Below are positions 26,801-38,453 of a stretch of 64,000 nt of DNA, in pieces. The position numbers and the translations under genes were made by a program. The first letter of the stretch is position 1. Each line of letters starts with the position of its first letter. A model generated the notes under the pieces. It made no database searches. It was not told the origin of the DNA and worked only from the letters and a program-made list of their open reading frames with translations. The DNA is taken from contig NZ_CP093311.1 in NCBI RefSeq assembly GCF_024498955.1, positions 2,653,355 to 2,717,354 of the forward strand. The letters are read 5' to 3'. Source of the stretch: Thermomonas paludicola (GTDB lineage Bacteria > Pseudomonadota > Gammaproteobacteria > Xanthomonadales > Xanthomonadaceae).

Positions 26801-29800
26801 GTCAAGGCCGTAGGCGTGATAGGCGCTGGTGGCCGACACCGAGCCGTAGTTGCCCACCGCCGCGTCACCGTTGGCCGAGAACGCCGAGGCACCGATGGCC
26901 GAGTAGTACAGCATCGCCGTGTTGGTGACGGTGATGTCGCCGTGGTTCACCACCACCGCGCTGCCGGCAAACGAAACCGCGCCCAAACCGGTGCCGGCGC
27001 CTTCGGACGCCACCGTGACATCGCCCGAGTTGTTGATGCTGGTGTCGCTGTCACCCGACGCAAACACGCCGTAGGCGCCGTAGCCGTACTTGGTGCCCTG
27101 GCTGACGCTGATATTGCCGCTGTTGCTGATGCCAACCTTGCCACCGGTGCCGCTGGAGACGGCGGAGATGCCGTTGGCGCCGAAGATGGCATCGGCGGTG
27201 ATGGCGCCGCTGTTGCTGACGCTGACGATGGCGTTTTCGCCGTTGCTGCTGGCATTGATGCCGGCTGCGACCTGGGTGCCGTAGTAGTAGGTGTACTGGT
27301 TGCCGCTGTTGTAGTAGCTGCTCAGGCCCGCGCCGACGACGATGTCGCCGCTGTTGGTGATCCCCAGATTGCCCTGCGACTGCACCTCGATGCCGGTGGC
27401 ATAGCCGCCGCCCACCGTGATGTCGCCGGTATTGGCGACCATCGCGCCGTAGGTGCCGCCGGTGGCGTAGATGCCGAATGCCTTGCCGCCGTTGGTGCCG
27501 CCCACGGTGTTGCCGTTGTAATCGGCGACCTGCACGAAGCGCATCGTCTGGGCATTGATGTCACCGGTGTTGGAGACATGCACATAGGCCGCTCCCTGCG
27601 CCTCGATCCCCGCGCCCCAGGCATAACCCACCGCGTCGATGGCGCCGGAATTCACCACCTCGACCACCGTGCCGGAGCCGAAGATGCCGTCCGCCAGACC
27701 ATCGGCGGAGTAGGCGGTCAGCGCACCCGAGTTGTGCACCGTGGCGTTGCCGTATTCGGAATAGGCGTAGAGGCCGATGGCGTTGCCGGCACCGCTGACG
27801 GACGCTGCAGTGACATCGCCGGCATTCTCGATCAACGCGTCACCGGCAATCGTGTAGGCCGAGATGCCGGTGGCCGCACCAAGCTGCGATAGCGCGGTGA
27901 TGGCGCCGGAATTGTTGACCTGGGCATCACCCAGCACGCTTTCGGCGCGGATGCCGGTGGCCGAGAGGTACATGCCCACGGCAGTGATGTCGGTGGAACT
28001 GTTGACGACCGAGCCACCATAGACCGAGCTGGCGAAGATGCCCATGGCGTCGCCCAACGCCGAGGCACTGATGCTGCCGCCGGTGCTGTTGACCGTGGCG
28101 CCGTGATAGCCGCTGGCGATTGCGCCAATGGCGACGTTGTAGCCAGTAGCGCTGATGTTGCCGCTGTTGGCCACATTGGCGTAGTCACCGCGCGCCAGCA
28201 CCCCGTAGGCAACCGTGCCGGCGTAGTAGCCGCCGCCGCTGGTGACGCTGATGTCACCGCTGTTGGTCACGCTGGCGGTGCCGTTGTCGGCGCGGGCGAA
28301 CACGCCCAGTGCCGCGCCGTTGCCGCTGGTGATGTCGATGGTGCCGCTGCTGTCCACGGTCACGCTGCCCTGCGCAGCCACGCCGAAGGCGCCGCTCGAC
28401 TGGCCATAGGCGTATCCCTGGATGGCGCCGGCGTTGGTGATGTTGACGTCACCCTGCGTGGCGTAGCCGAACACGCCCCAGCCGCGTCCCAGATAGGAAC
28501 TGAAGCCGATGCTGCCAGCCGCATCATTGGTCACCGACACGTCGCCGGTACCGGACACGGCATACACGCCAAACGCGTACTTTTGGCCGTTCGCGTACAG
28601 CGAGCCGCTGTTGTTGACGGTCACGTCGCCCAGCGCCTGCGCATCCACCGCGCGCGCCTGCGCCTGGTAGATGCCCGCCGAGACGGCCGACACCGACCCG
28701 CTGTTGTCCACCGACGCCGACCCGTTGGCCGAGAACACGGTGATGCCGCTGGCGCCGAAATAGCCCTGCGCTGCGCTGGTGGCGGTAATGTCGCCTGCGT
28801 TGGTCACGCTGGCATTGCCTGCGAACGACAGCGCGGTGATGCCGCTGGCCAGGCCTTCGGAATTCACGGTGATCGCGCCGCTGTTGTTGACGACCGAATC
28901 GCCATCGGCCGAGGTCGCGATGCCGTAGGCGCCGTACCCATACTTGTTGCCTTGCGCGACAGTGATGTCACCACTGTTGTCCACGTTGACGGTACCGCCC
29001 GTGCCGCCGGAAACGGCGGAAATGCCGGTGGCACCGTAATAGCCCATCGCCGTGATGTTGCCCGTACTGGTGACCGAAACCGCGGCGGCTTCGCCGCTGC
29101 TGATGGCATTGATGCCGGTGGCGAGCGCGCTGTAGAACGTCCCGCCGTAGGTCATTCCGGCAACGATGTCGCCACTGTTGTCGATGGCGAGGTCGCCAAA
29201 CGACTGGGCCTCGATGCCGGTGGCGTAGTAGCCATATGCCGCGATATTGCCGGTGTTGCCAATGGTCACGCTTTGCCCGGTGACATACAGGCCGAACGCG
29301 TGCGCACCCGCGCCTGTGGCGTTGGCGGTGATCCCGCCATCGTTCTGCACCGAGGTAGCGCCGGTGCCCTGCGCCTCGATGCCCGCTGCCCATGTGCTGC
29401 CGGTTGCGCCAATGCGGCCGGAATTGGCCACATCCACATCGGCACCGGAAACGAAGATGCCGTCGGCCAGGCCGTTGACGGATTCCGCACTGATGTCGCC
29501 GGTATTGGCGACGGACGCATTGCCCGCGGTGGAATACGCGTACAGGCCGATGGCACTGCCGTTCAACGCGTAGACCGAGAGATTGCCGTCGTTCTCGAGG
29601 CTGACGTCACCGGTGCTGCTCAGTGCCTTGATCGCGGCCGCGTTGTTGAAGGCCATTGCATAGACGTTGCCGGTGTTGACGATGCCGACATTGCCGTAGC
29701 CGCTGGCGGTGATGCCGGTGGCATTGCCCTGCTGGCTGAGCGCGCCAACCAGGCTGGCATTGTCGATGGTGACGCCACCCTGCGAGGCGCTGGCGGTAAT

Positions 29801-31861
29801 GCCGATCGCGGTGCCATTGGCATAGGCCACGACGCTGCCGCCGGTATTGGTGACGCTGGCGCCATAGGTGGACTGCGCCACCACGCCCACGGCCACGGTA
29901 TTGCCATGCACTTCGATGGTGCCGCTGTTGGCCACGTCGGCATTCGCACCGGTGGCGAACACGCCATAGGCAGCGGTGCCGGCGTAGCCGTTCACGCCGC
30001 TGATGGCATAGATGTCGCCGCTGTTGCTGATGCTCGCGTTGCCATTGGGTGCGCGCGCAAGCACGCCCATCACCTTGTTGTTGCCGCTGGCCACGTTGAT
30101 GGTGCCACTGTTGTCGACGCTGACGTCACCCTGCGGGGCATTGCCCAGCACGCCATACGTCTGGGCGAAGGCATAGCCACTGATGGTGCCCGCATTGTTG
30201 ACGGTCACATCGCCTTCGGTGGCGTAGGCAAATACGCCGCGGCCGCGGCCTGCGTAGGAATAGAACCCGATGTCGCCGCCGGCGTCGTTGGTGACGGTCA
30301 CATCACCCGCTTCCGCGACCGCATACACGGAGATCGCCAGTGTCGCGCCGGTGGCATAGATGGAGCCGCCGTTGGTGATCGCGACATTGCCGGCGCCCGA
30401 GATCGCCTTGATGCCATCGGCACGCGCCGAGGATGCCACTGCCGTCGTTGCAGTAATGCTGCCACTGTTGTTGACCGTCACGTCGCCATAGGCTTGTGCA
30501 TCAACGCCGATGGCGCGCCGCCGGGCGGTTGCGCTGACGTCGCCACTGTTGTCCACGGTAGCCGTGCCATTGCCCGAGAACACGGTGATGCCGGTGGCGC
30601 CCAAGCCCGGATTGGCGGAAGAATTCAACGTGCTGGTGGCGCTGACATTGCCGGTGTTGGTCACGTCGGCATTGCCGGCGAAGGACATCGACATCAGGCC
30701 CCAGGCCTGGCCCTTCGACGACACGCTGACATTGCCGTCGTTGTTGATCGTCGAGTCCGCATCGGCGGAGCTCAGGATGCCGTAGGCGCCGTAGCTGGTA
30801 ATCGCCTTGTTCTGCACAACGACGATGTCGCCGCTGTTGTTGATGGTGATCGTGCCGCCCAGGCCGCTGGCGGTGGCGGAAATGCCGCTGGCGCCATAGA
30901 CCGCTGCCGCGTGGATGTCTGCCGCGTTGTCGATGCTGACATCGGCGCCATACCCGTTGGATTCGACGTTGATGCCCCACGCCAGCGCGCTGCCGGTGGT
31001 GGTGCCGGCATCGATGCTGCCGCCCGCGTAGTTGTGGATGGCGATGTCGCCGGTGGACTGCGCATTGATGCCGGTGGCGTAGTAGCCACGCGCGGTGATG
31101 CTGCCGTCGTTGACCACGGTGACGTCGTCGCCGCTGGCGTAGATGCCGTAGGCAAGGCCGCCGCCGCCCGAGGCGCTGGCGTAGAGGCTGCCGGTGTTGG
31201 TGACCGAGGTCACGCCGGTGGCCTGCGCCTCGATGCCCGCGGCCCAGCTGTAACCGGTCGCGGTGACGGCGCCGGTATTGGTCACGGTGACGTTTGCGCC
31301 GGAAGCGAAAATGCCATCCGCCAGACCGTTGTCGGCGTCGGCAACCACGCTGGCGACGTTGGCGATGGTGACATCGCCTGCAAGCGCATAGCCGTAGATG
31401 CCAATCGCGTTGCCGTTGTCGGAGTGCACGTTGATGGCGCCAAGCGCGCCGTTGACGATGCCCACGTTGCCGCCAGTGCTGTAGCCGCTGATCGCGGTGA
31501 TGTCGCCGGCGGCGGTGTCGATGATCGGGGTGTTGTTGGTGATCTGCACGTCACCGGGCTGGGTGTCGGCGATCAGCGATGCGACCAGTGGATGCACGCC
31601 ACCCGGCGCCAACAGGGTATTGATGGCGGTCAGGTCGAACACCGGGGCGAAGTCGATGGCCGGGCGCTCGGTCTGCAGCGCATGCGCCATGGATACCCGA
31701 TAGCCGGAGGGTGCGGCGGCGGCATTGCCGCTGACGCCGATGGCCAGCGTCAGCGCCGACACGGCCAGTGCGGAGCGCACGGCACGGGTGATGGGGGCCA
31801 ACTTGATGATGCGGCGATTGCGTGCCTTGCCCGTCGTGCCGGCGTTCCTGATGTCGCTCAT
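23897..31861 (-). CDS. Giant type Va autotransporter with super-repeated beta-helix passenger
   Basis: 2654 aa. The N-terminus is an extended, basic signal region (RNRRIIKLAPITRAVRSALAVSALTLAIG...) with cleavage expected near SGNAAAA. The passenger (about residues 60-2370) is Gly/Ala/Asn/Ser/Thr-rich and made of short units of the type G-D-V-T-V-N-N-S-G-S-I, as in pertactin-like or polymorphic beta-helices; I saw no cysteine. On a larger scale it repeats about every 590-620 residues three times (for example ADGIF at about 181, 801 and 1390). The last roughly 280 residues are the autotransporter beta-barrel, ending QANVRFSW with the terminal aromatic. It is the first gene of a five-gene cluster and has a putative promoter at 32001-32030. 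Likely a surface adhesin or structural layer; target unknown. Confidence 0.93.
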   Translation of the reverse strand: MSDIRNAGTTGKARNRRIIKLAPITRAVRSALAVSALTLAIGVSGNAAAAPSGYRVSMAHALQTERPAIDFAPVFDLTAINTLLAPGGVHPLVASLIADTQPGDVQITNNTPIIDTAAGDITAISGYSTGGNVGIVNGALGAINVHSDNGNAIGIYGYALAGDVTIANVASVVADADNGLADGIFASGANVTVTNTGAVTATGYSWAAGIEAQATGVTSVTNTGSLYASASGGGGLAYGIYASGDDVTVVNDGSITARGYYATGINAQSTGDIAIHNYAGGSIDAGTTTGSALAWGINVESNGYGADVSIDNAADIHAAAVYGASGISATASGLGGTITINNSGDIVVVQNKAITSYGAYGILSSADADSTINNDGNVSVSSKGQAWGLMSMSFAGNADVTNTGNVSATSTLNSSANPGLGATGITVFSGNGTATVDNSGDVSATARRRAIGVDAQAYGDVTVNNSGSITATTAVASSARADGIKAISGAGNVAITNGGSIYATGATLAISVYAVAEAGDVTVTNDAGGDIGFYSYAGRGRGVFAYATEGDVTVNNAGTISGYAFAQTYGVLGNAPQGDVSVDNSGTINVASGNNKVMGVLARAPNGNASISNSGDIYAISGVNGYAGTAAYGVFATGANADVANSGTIEVHGNTVAVGVVAQSTYGASVTNTGGSVVAYANGTAIGITASASQGGVTIDNASLVGALSQQGNATGITASGYGNVGIVNTGNVYAMAFNNAAAIKALSSTGDVSLENDGNLSVYALNGSAIGLYAYSTAGNASVANTGDISAESVNGLADGIFVSGADVDVANSGRIGATGSTWAAGIEAQGTGATSVQNDGGITANATGAGAHAFGLYVTGQSVTIGNTGNIAAYGYYATGIEAQSFGDLAIDNSGDIVAGMTYGGTFYSALATGINAISSGEAAAVSVTSTGNITAMGYYGATGISAVSGGTGGTVNVDNSGDITVAQGNKYGYGAYGIATSADGDSVVNNSGAITVNSEGLASGITALSFAGNASVTNAGDITATSAAQGYFGASGITVFSANGSASVDNSGSVSAVSAGIYQAQARAVDAQALGDVTVNNSGSLYANGQKYAFGVYAVSGTGDVSVTNDAAGSIGFSSYLGRGWGVFGYATQGDVNITNAGAIQGYAYGQSSGAFGVAAQGSVTVDSSGTIDITSGNGAALGVFARADNGTASVTNSGDISVTSGGGYYAGTVAYGVLARGDYANVANSGNISATGYNVAIGAIASGYHGATVNSTGGSISASALGDAMGIFASSVYGGSVVNSSTDITAVGMYLSATGIRAESVLGDAQVNNSGAITALSQLGAATGISAYTIAGDALIENAGDVTAASVSGAGNAIGLYAYSEYGNATVHNSGALTAYSADGLADGIFGSGTVVEVVNSGAIDAVGYAWGAGIEAQGAAYVHVSNTGDINAQTMRFVQVADYNGNTVGGTNGGKAFGIYATGGTYGAMVANTGDITVGGGYATGIEVQSQGNLGITNSGDIVVGAGLSSYYNSGNQYTYYYGTQVAAGINASSNGENAIVSVSNSGAITADAIFGANGISAVSSGTGGKVGISNSGNISVSQGTKYGYGAYGVFASGDSDTSINNSGDVTVASEGAGTGLGAVSFAGSAVVVNHGDITVTNTAMLYYSAIGASAFSANGDAAVGNYGSVSATSAYHAYGLDARAFGDATVVNGGSVYANGKYAFGVYASAGTGDLVVSNQQGGSIEFYSYAGKGWGAFGVATQGDVTMVNAGSIEGYAYGQSAGMFGVASQGDAGVGNSGSISVVSANDVAVGTFARADAGTATVTNSGDITAVSGHGSYAGNTAYGMFARGLYAQAANSGNITATGYYTATGIVARSDQGTTVTTASTSQVAATAYFVAIGIEGRSEYGNVAVTNAGGIAADGGYGAVGIQAYSAQGDSSASNAGHIVANSDLGMSIGLTSYAAMGDAMAGNSGTITATADHGAYGMSVQSGQGSVTANNSGSISATSPYVSIGIVAEAHGDVTVNNASTGHIEATNGDLAAGVHVLSASGDMTVNNAGIIHASGATLSVGVAFEGVYGTNTLNNLAGGKVSADGADGAAFAVVGGDGVEVINNSGTILGAINLYAGNDVFNNKAGGLWDVGSTTYTSFGDGNDLLTNAATGLITINGGAIAMDAGDDTITNAGTIRLTNGTITMGPAVIPVLPLAGEVNLFNNSGTLKVVGNSSIDTAGGTFSNTGLVDFTNGVTTDKLTLGGTLAGTGTMSIDVNLATLAADQLQVNGDVAGNAKQTVNVAFAGMPTTATTTVSFANVTGTSAAGNFVAGQFIGYNQNANFLTLGLGVNSAINATNTANDVFSISMQVNGLSDSGTLAASAASGAAGFLNTQVGTFRQRLGVNPYGDAGKVLSAFVRGYTEQGDMQLAHTAGNFGQGGNFNSNQTSWGHEVGINANLTGNFHAGLTFGNADSRQRLIDGGVGENRLDGSTFGAYATWYVPGGFYVDLSGRWMATDIRTMSAAGTMASRAHANAYSLEAGYEWQLGGMTLVPQAQYTRTTVNDVKAFQGGLLNFVSHGGTFSRGRIGVELNKTFQMGDVRWTPYGTLSAIHEFDGKSSYTVGSFVGTTSTQGTSAMAELGLGVQKGGFGFTIGANWTDGGAYKSFVGGQANVRFSW

Positions 31862-32000
31862 AAATAACCCCCAAGTCCGTTCTGAGTTTTCGTGTGACCG
31901 CCATACCCCAGGCGGCGCAGATGCTGCGACAGGGCTGCGTCACCGCAGCGCTGGCATTCAATCGAAGCAAAACCTTCCGACTGAACGGCTTATTAATGCT

Positions 32001-32030
32001 GTTATCGCCGCTTGACACGGGCCTTGTCAA
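32001..32030 (-). promoter_or_regulatory. Putative promoter of the autotransporter cluster, -35 within a palindrome
   Basis: Minus-strand TTGACA (32025-32030), an 18-nt spacer and GATAAC (32001-32006, 4 of 6 matches to TATAAT). The -35 forms the left arm of TTGACA-N7-TGTCAA (32012-32030), a possible operator. The resulting leader would be about 130 nt, ending with GGGGG just before the ATG. The rest of the 370-bp gap 31862-32231 shows no gene on either strand. Confidence 0.5.
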
Positions 32031-32231
32031 CAGTGTGACGGTTTCAACAGGTTGACCGGACCCGTGCGGCATTTCTGAATGGGCGCCACTGCGCAGACCA
32101 TCGACATCGGCATGCCCCCGCAACCTGCGTCGTGGATCCCGCTGATTGGGCAAACCTCGCGTCGCCGCGCCGGTTCTGGAATAATCCGGTGCTTGGTGGC
32201 TGCACCCGGCCACGACTCATGCAGGTGCACT

Positions 32232-32756
32232 GTGCGGACTCACGACCTGGCTTTTCTCAAGCGCTTCTCGATGGTCATCGCTTTTCTGGCGCTGGTCGCC
32301 CTGGGCTTGATCCTGTTTGCCCGGCACCTGAACGGCAAGGTCGAGTACCCGGCTGATCCGACTGCCCAACAGAGCCTGCAGGATCGCATCGCGCCGGTTG
32401 GCGCCGTGTATGCGGGCGCAACCGGCGCCGCCGCGCAGGCGGCGGCTGTCGCGGCGACGGCAGCGGCGGCAACCGCCAACGTGCCATTCGACGGGCGCAC
32501 CGACGGCGCCGAGATCTTCAACAACGGTCCCTGCACCGGCTGCCACACCGCAGGCGTGGCCGGTGCGCCGAAGCTGGATGGTGCCGGCATTGGCGCGCGC
32601 GCCGCGCAACAGGGCGTGGAAGAGTTGATCAAGAAGGCCATTTCCGGCTTTACCGGGACGGCCGGGACGATGCCGCCGAAGGGCGGCAACCCGGCTCTGA
32701 CCGACGACCAGATGAAGGCCGTGGTGGAATACATGGTGGCGCAAAGCAGGAAGTAA
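32232..32756 (+). CDS. Membrane-anchored cytochrome c5-type protein
   Basis: 174 aa beginning at GTG 32232 (read as MRTHDLAFLKRFSMVIAFL), chosen because cytochrome c5 proteins of this family begin with this kind of sequence; an in-frame ATG at 32271 and longer upstream frames are less likely. One transmembrane helix (about residues 10-30) anchors it to the inner membrane. An unusually Ala-rich linker (about 65-90) leads to the class I cytochrome c domain with CTGCH for covalent heme and a probable axial Met in TMPPKGG. It is likely a periplasmic electron carrier to terminal oxidases. It stands alone between the divergent autotransporter promoter and its own terminator. Confidence 0.88.
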   Translation: MRTHDLAFLKRFSMVIAFLALVALGLILFARHLNGKVEYPADPTAQQSLQDRIAPVGAVYAGATGAAAQAAAVAATAAAATANVPFDGRTDGAEIFNNGPCTGCHTAGVAGAPKLDGAGIGARAAQQGVEELIKKAISGFTGTAGTMPPKGGNPALTDDQMKAVVEYMVAQSRK

Positions 32757-32778
32757 GGCTGCGCACGATGGTCAACGA

Positions 32779-32808
32779 AACGCCGCCTCTGGGCGGCGTT
32801 CGCGTTTT
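32779..32808 (+). terminator. Rho-independent terminator of the cytochrome gene
   Basis: AACGCCGCC-TCTG-GGCGGCGTT forms a 9-bp stem and tetraloop, followed after CGCG by TTTT, 23 nt after the cytochrome stop. Confidence 0.75.
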
Positions 32809-32856
32809 CGGACAGCGCCAAAACTGGTTTCACGCCAACTGCGGCATCATGTGTGC

Positions 32857-33531
32857 ATGAACGAAACGATCGCCAAGCCCGCCAACGCCGATGCGGCCCT
32901 GTTCATCCCGGGCCCCGCAGGCCAGATCGAGGCCGCGCTTGATCCCGCAGAAGCGCCGGCGCAGGGGATCCTGGCCATCGTCTGCCATCCGCTGCCCACC
33001 GAAGGCGGCACCATGCACAACAAGGTGGTGACGATGACCGCGCGCGCGCTTCGCGAGTGCGGCATCGCCACCCTGCGCTTCAATTTCCGCGGCGTCGGCC
33101 AGTCTGCCGGCGAGTTCGACCACGGCCGCGGGGAACTGCAGGACCTCCGCGCGGTGGCCACATGGGCTCGCACCCGACACCCGGGCATGGCGCTCTGGCT
33201 GGCCGGCTTCAGCTTTGGCGCCTGGGTGTCGCTGCGCGGCGCGATGACGCTGGATGCAGCCGCCCTCATCAGCATCGCGCCGCCCGTCGGACGCAGCTGG
33301 GATTTCGACGAGATCACCCCGCCCACGATGCCGTGGCTGGTGATCCAGGGCGAGGCCGATGAAATCGTGGATGCCTCCTCCGTGCGCCTCTGGCTTGAAG
33401 GGCTTCCGCAACCGCCACGGTTGGTGGAAATGCCGGACACCAGCCACTTCTTCCATCGCAAATTGATGGACCTGCGCGGCGCGCTCAAGAACGGCGTGCG
33501 CGCCTGGCTCCCCACGCCACCTGCCGAATGA
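32857..33531 (+). CDS. Alpha/beta-hydrolase fold protein of the dienelactone/CocE-like small type
   Basis: About 224 aa; two ATGs six bases apart (32851, 32857) are possible starts. Family signature: VCHPLPTEGGTMHNKVV (oxyanion region), LRFNFRGVGQSAGEFDHGRGELQDL, nucleophile elbow AGFSFGA (Ser about 117), acid region IQGEADEIVD and catalytic His in DTSHFFH. This is the compact hydrolase group often annotated as alpha/beta hydrolase with an unknown cytoplasmic substrate. It overlaps zapE by 4 nt and is therefore probably translated with it, followed by queF. Confidence 0.85.
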   Translation: MNETIAKPANADAALFIPGPAGQIEAALDPAEAPAQGILAIVCHPLPTEGGTMHNKVVTMTARALRECGIATLRFNFRGVGQSAGEFDHGRGELQDLRAVATWARTRHPGMALWLAGFSFGAWVSLRGAMTLDAAALISIAPPVGRSWDFDEITPPTMPWLVIQGEADEIVDASSVRLWLEGLPQPPRLVEMPDTSHFFHRKLMDLRGALKNGVRAWLPTPPAE

Positions 33532-34628
33532 GCGAAGTGCTGCTTCCTTCGCAGCGCTATGCCGATGGCGTGGCGCAGGGCAGCTGGCGTGACGATCCCG
33601 CGCAACTGGATGCCCTGCGCGCGCTGGATCGCATCCACCGCGAACTGCTGCAACCCGCGCCCGCTCGCGGCTTGCTGCAGCGCTTGTTCGGCACGCCGGC
33701 GCCGGCCGGCGTGCGGGGTTTGTACCTGTGGGGCGGCGTCGGGCGCGGCAAGACCTTCCTGATCGACCTGTTCTTCAACGGCTTGCCGATTCGCGAAAAA
33801 CGCCGCACCCATTTCCACCGCTTCATGCGCGAGATCCACGAACGCCTGCGCGCGCATGCCGGCCAGCGCGATCCGCTGGCGACCATCGCACGCGAATGGC
33901 GGCGCACCCTGCGGGTGCTGGTGCTGGATGAATTCTTCGTCAGCGACATTGGCGACGCCATGTTGCTGGGGCGCCTGCTGGAGCGCCTGTTCGCCGAGGG
34001 CGTGACGCTGGTCACCACCTCCAATACCGCACCTGGCGAGCTGTACAAGGACGGCCTGCAGCGCGCGCGATTCCTGCCGGCCATCGATTTGCTGCAGACC
34101 CGGTGTGCCGTCGTCGAGTTGGTCAGCGACCATGACTACCGCCTTCGCGCACTGACCAAGTCCCCGGTCTATCGCACGCCGCTGGATGCCGAATCCGACG
34201 ACTGGCTGCAACGCCGCTGGTGCGAACTGGGCGGCGACGATGCCCACCGCGACGCGGGCATCAGCATCGATGGCCGCCGCATCTGCGTGCGTGCGCGCAG
34301 CAAGGGCCTGTGCTGGTTCGACTTCCCGGCGCTGTGCGAAGGTCCGCGTGGAAATACCGATTACATCGAGATCGCCCGCGAATTCCACACCGTGCTGCTC
34401 GGTGGCATCCCGCGCTTCGATGGCAGCCGCGACGACGCCGCGCGCCGGTTCGTGAACCTGATCGACGAGCTCTACGACCGCCACGTCAATCTGGTGTGCA
34501 CGGCCGCCGCCGCACCCATGGCGCTGTACGCGGGCGAGCGCCTGGCGGGCGCGTTCGAACGCACGTCGTCGCGACTGGTTGAAATGCAGTCCACCGATTA
34601 CCTGGCCCTGGAGCACCGCAGCGAATGA
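33528..34628 (+). CDS. zapE: Cell division protein ZapE (AFG1-like ATPase)
   Basis: 366 aa. AFG1/ZapE family P-loop ATPase that associates with the Z-ring and destabilises FtsZ polymers in an ATP-dependent way. Walker A GGVGRGKT (around residue 68), Walker [11 protein letters not shown], and the family motifs [38 protein letters not shown] and [26 protein letters not shown] are all present. Length fits the family (about 370). The start overlaps the preceding hydrolase stop and the stop overlaps queF by 4 nt, so the three are likely co-translated. Confidence 0.95.
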   Translation: MSEVLLPSQRYADGVAQGSWRDDPAQLDALRALDRIHRELLQPAPARGLLQRLFGTPAPAGVRGLYLWGGVGRGKTFLIDLFFNGLPIREKRRTHFHRFMREIHERLRAHAGQRDPLATIAREWRRTLRVLVLDEFFVSDIGDAMLLGRLLERLFAEGVTLVTTSNTAPGELYKDGLQRARFLPAIDLLQTRCAVVELVSDHDYRLRALTKSPVYRTPLDAESDDWLQRRWCELGGDDAHRDAGISIDGRRICVRARSKGLCWFDFPALCEGPRGNTDYIEIAREFHTVLLGGIPRFDGSRDDAARRFVNLIDELYDRHVNLVCTAAAAPMALYAGERLAGAFERTSSRLVEMQSTDYLALEHRSE

Positions 34629-35449
34629 ACGCAAACACCACCGCCGGCTCCCTGCTGGGGCGCGATACCGCCTACCCGACGCAGTACGACGCCGCCCTGC
34701 TGTACCCGATTCCGCGCGCACTGGCGCGAGCGCAGCTCGGGATTGCCACGGACGCCCTGCCGTTCATCGGCCACGACCGCTGGCAGGCATTCGAGCTGTC
34801 GTGGCTGGATGCGCGCGGCAAGCCGCACGTCGCCACCGCCACCCTGCATGTGCCTGCGGCGTCGCCGAACCTGATCGAATCCAAATCGCTGAAGCTCTAT
34901 CTCAATTCCTTCAATGCCAGCCGCTTCGACGATGCCGATGCGGTGCGCGCGCTGGTCGAGGCGGACTTGACCCGAGCCGCGAGCGCTCCGGTCACGCTGG
35001 CGTTCGGCCTGCCAGCCGTTGCCCCGGCTGGCACCGGCGGCACCTGCATCGATGAGCTCGACACCGCCATCGACAACTTCGGCCCACCCGACGCCACGCT
35101 GCTGCACGCGACTGCGGCAGAAGTGGTGGAAGAAACACTGTGCAGCGCACTGCTGAAGTCCAATTGCCCGGTCACCGGCCAACCCGATTGGGCGGATGTG
35201 ACAATCGCCTATCGTGGCCCGCGCATCGACCGCGCCGGCCTGCTGCGCTATCTGGTCAGCTTCCGCGACCACGCGGAATTCCACGAACAATGCGTGGAAC
35301 GCATCTTCATCGACATCCTCGCGCGCTGCGCGCCGCAGCGGCTGTCCGTGCATGCGCGCTACACCCGGCGCGGCGGGCTGGACATCAATCCCTGGCGGGC
35401 CACGCCGGGCCACACGCCGCCCACTGCGCTGCGCAGCCCGCGTCAATAG
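34625..35449 (+). CDS. queF: NADPH-dependent 7-cyano-7-deazaguanine reductase, bimodular type
   Basis: 274 aa. It reduces preQ0 to preQ1 in queuosine biosynthesis. The long two-domain (tunnel-fold) form is indicated by length and by [20 protein letters not shown] at the N-terminus. The QueF motif [17 protein letters not shown] sits in the first half. The active-site Cys is in [17 protein letters not shown], with downstream [13 protein letters not shown] carrying the substrate-binding Glu. It is the third gene of a tightly overlapping set with the hydrolase and zapE; this coupling has no obvious functional logic. Confidence 0.95.
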   Translation: MNANTTAGSLLGRDTAYPTQYDAALLYPIPRALARAQLGIATDALPFIGHDRWQAFELSWLDARGKPHVATATLHVPAASPNLIESKSLKLYLNSFNASRFDDADAVRALVEADLTRAASAPVTLAFGLPAVAPAGTGGTCIDELDTAIDNFGPPDATLLHATAAEVVEETLCSALLKSNCPVTGQPDWADVTIAYRGPRIDRAGLLRYLVSFRDHAEFHEQCVERIFIDILARCAPQRLSVHARYTRRGGLDINPWRATPGHTPPTALRSPRQ

Positions 35450-35483
35450 CGCGCCGCACCGGACAACGGTGAAGGAGGCCCTG

Positions 35484-38307
<2,824 letters not shown>

Positions 38308-38348
38308 GCGTCGAGGCACACCGCCCGCGTCGGTGGTTGCCGCTGGAC

Positions 38349-38383
38349 AAACGAACGGCCCGCATTGCGGGCCGTTCGTTTTC
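38349..38383 (+). terminator. Rho-independent terminator after icd
   Basis: AACGAACGGCCCGC-ATT-GCGGGCCGTTCGTT, a perfect 14-bp stem with 3-nt loop followed by TTTC. Its symmetry (A-run on the left) also lets it serve the convergent gene ending at 38454. Confidence 0.92.
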
Positions 38384-38453
38384 AAACACCCATCACGCCT
38401 GCCCGGTCACCGGCACTGACGCCGGCCAACAGCACAGGCAAACGCGTGGGCCG

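Noticed and set aside
23897..31861. Possible CRISPR or tandem DNA repeat array
   Set aside because: The repetition is at protein level (beta-helix units) with diverged codons; there are no uniform repeats with unique spacers.
23702..31867. Two very long plus-strand open frames (1396 and 1254 codons) opposite the autotransporter
   Set aside because: They are antisense to a gene with clear signal peptide, repeats and beta-barrel. High GC and third-position bias of the repeats keep the opposite frame open, and the translated products mirror the repeat and show no family features.
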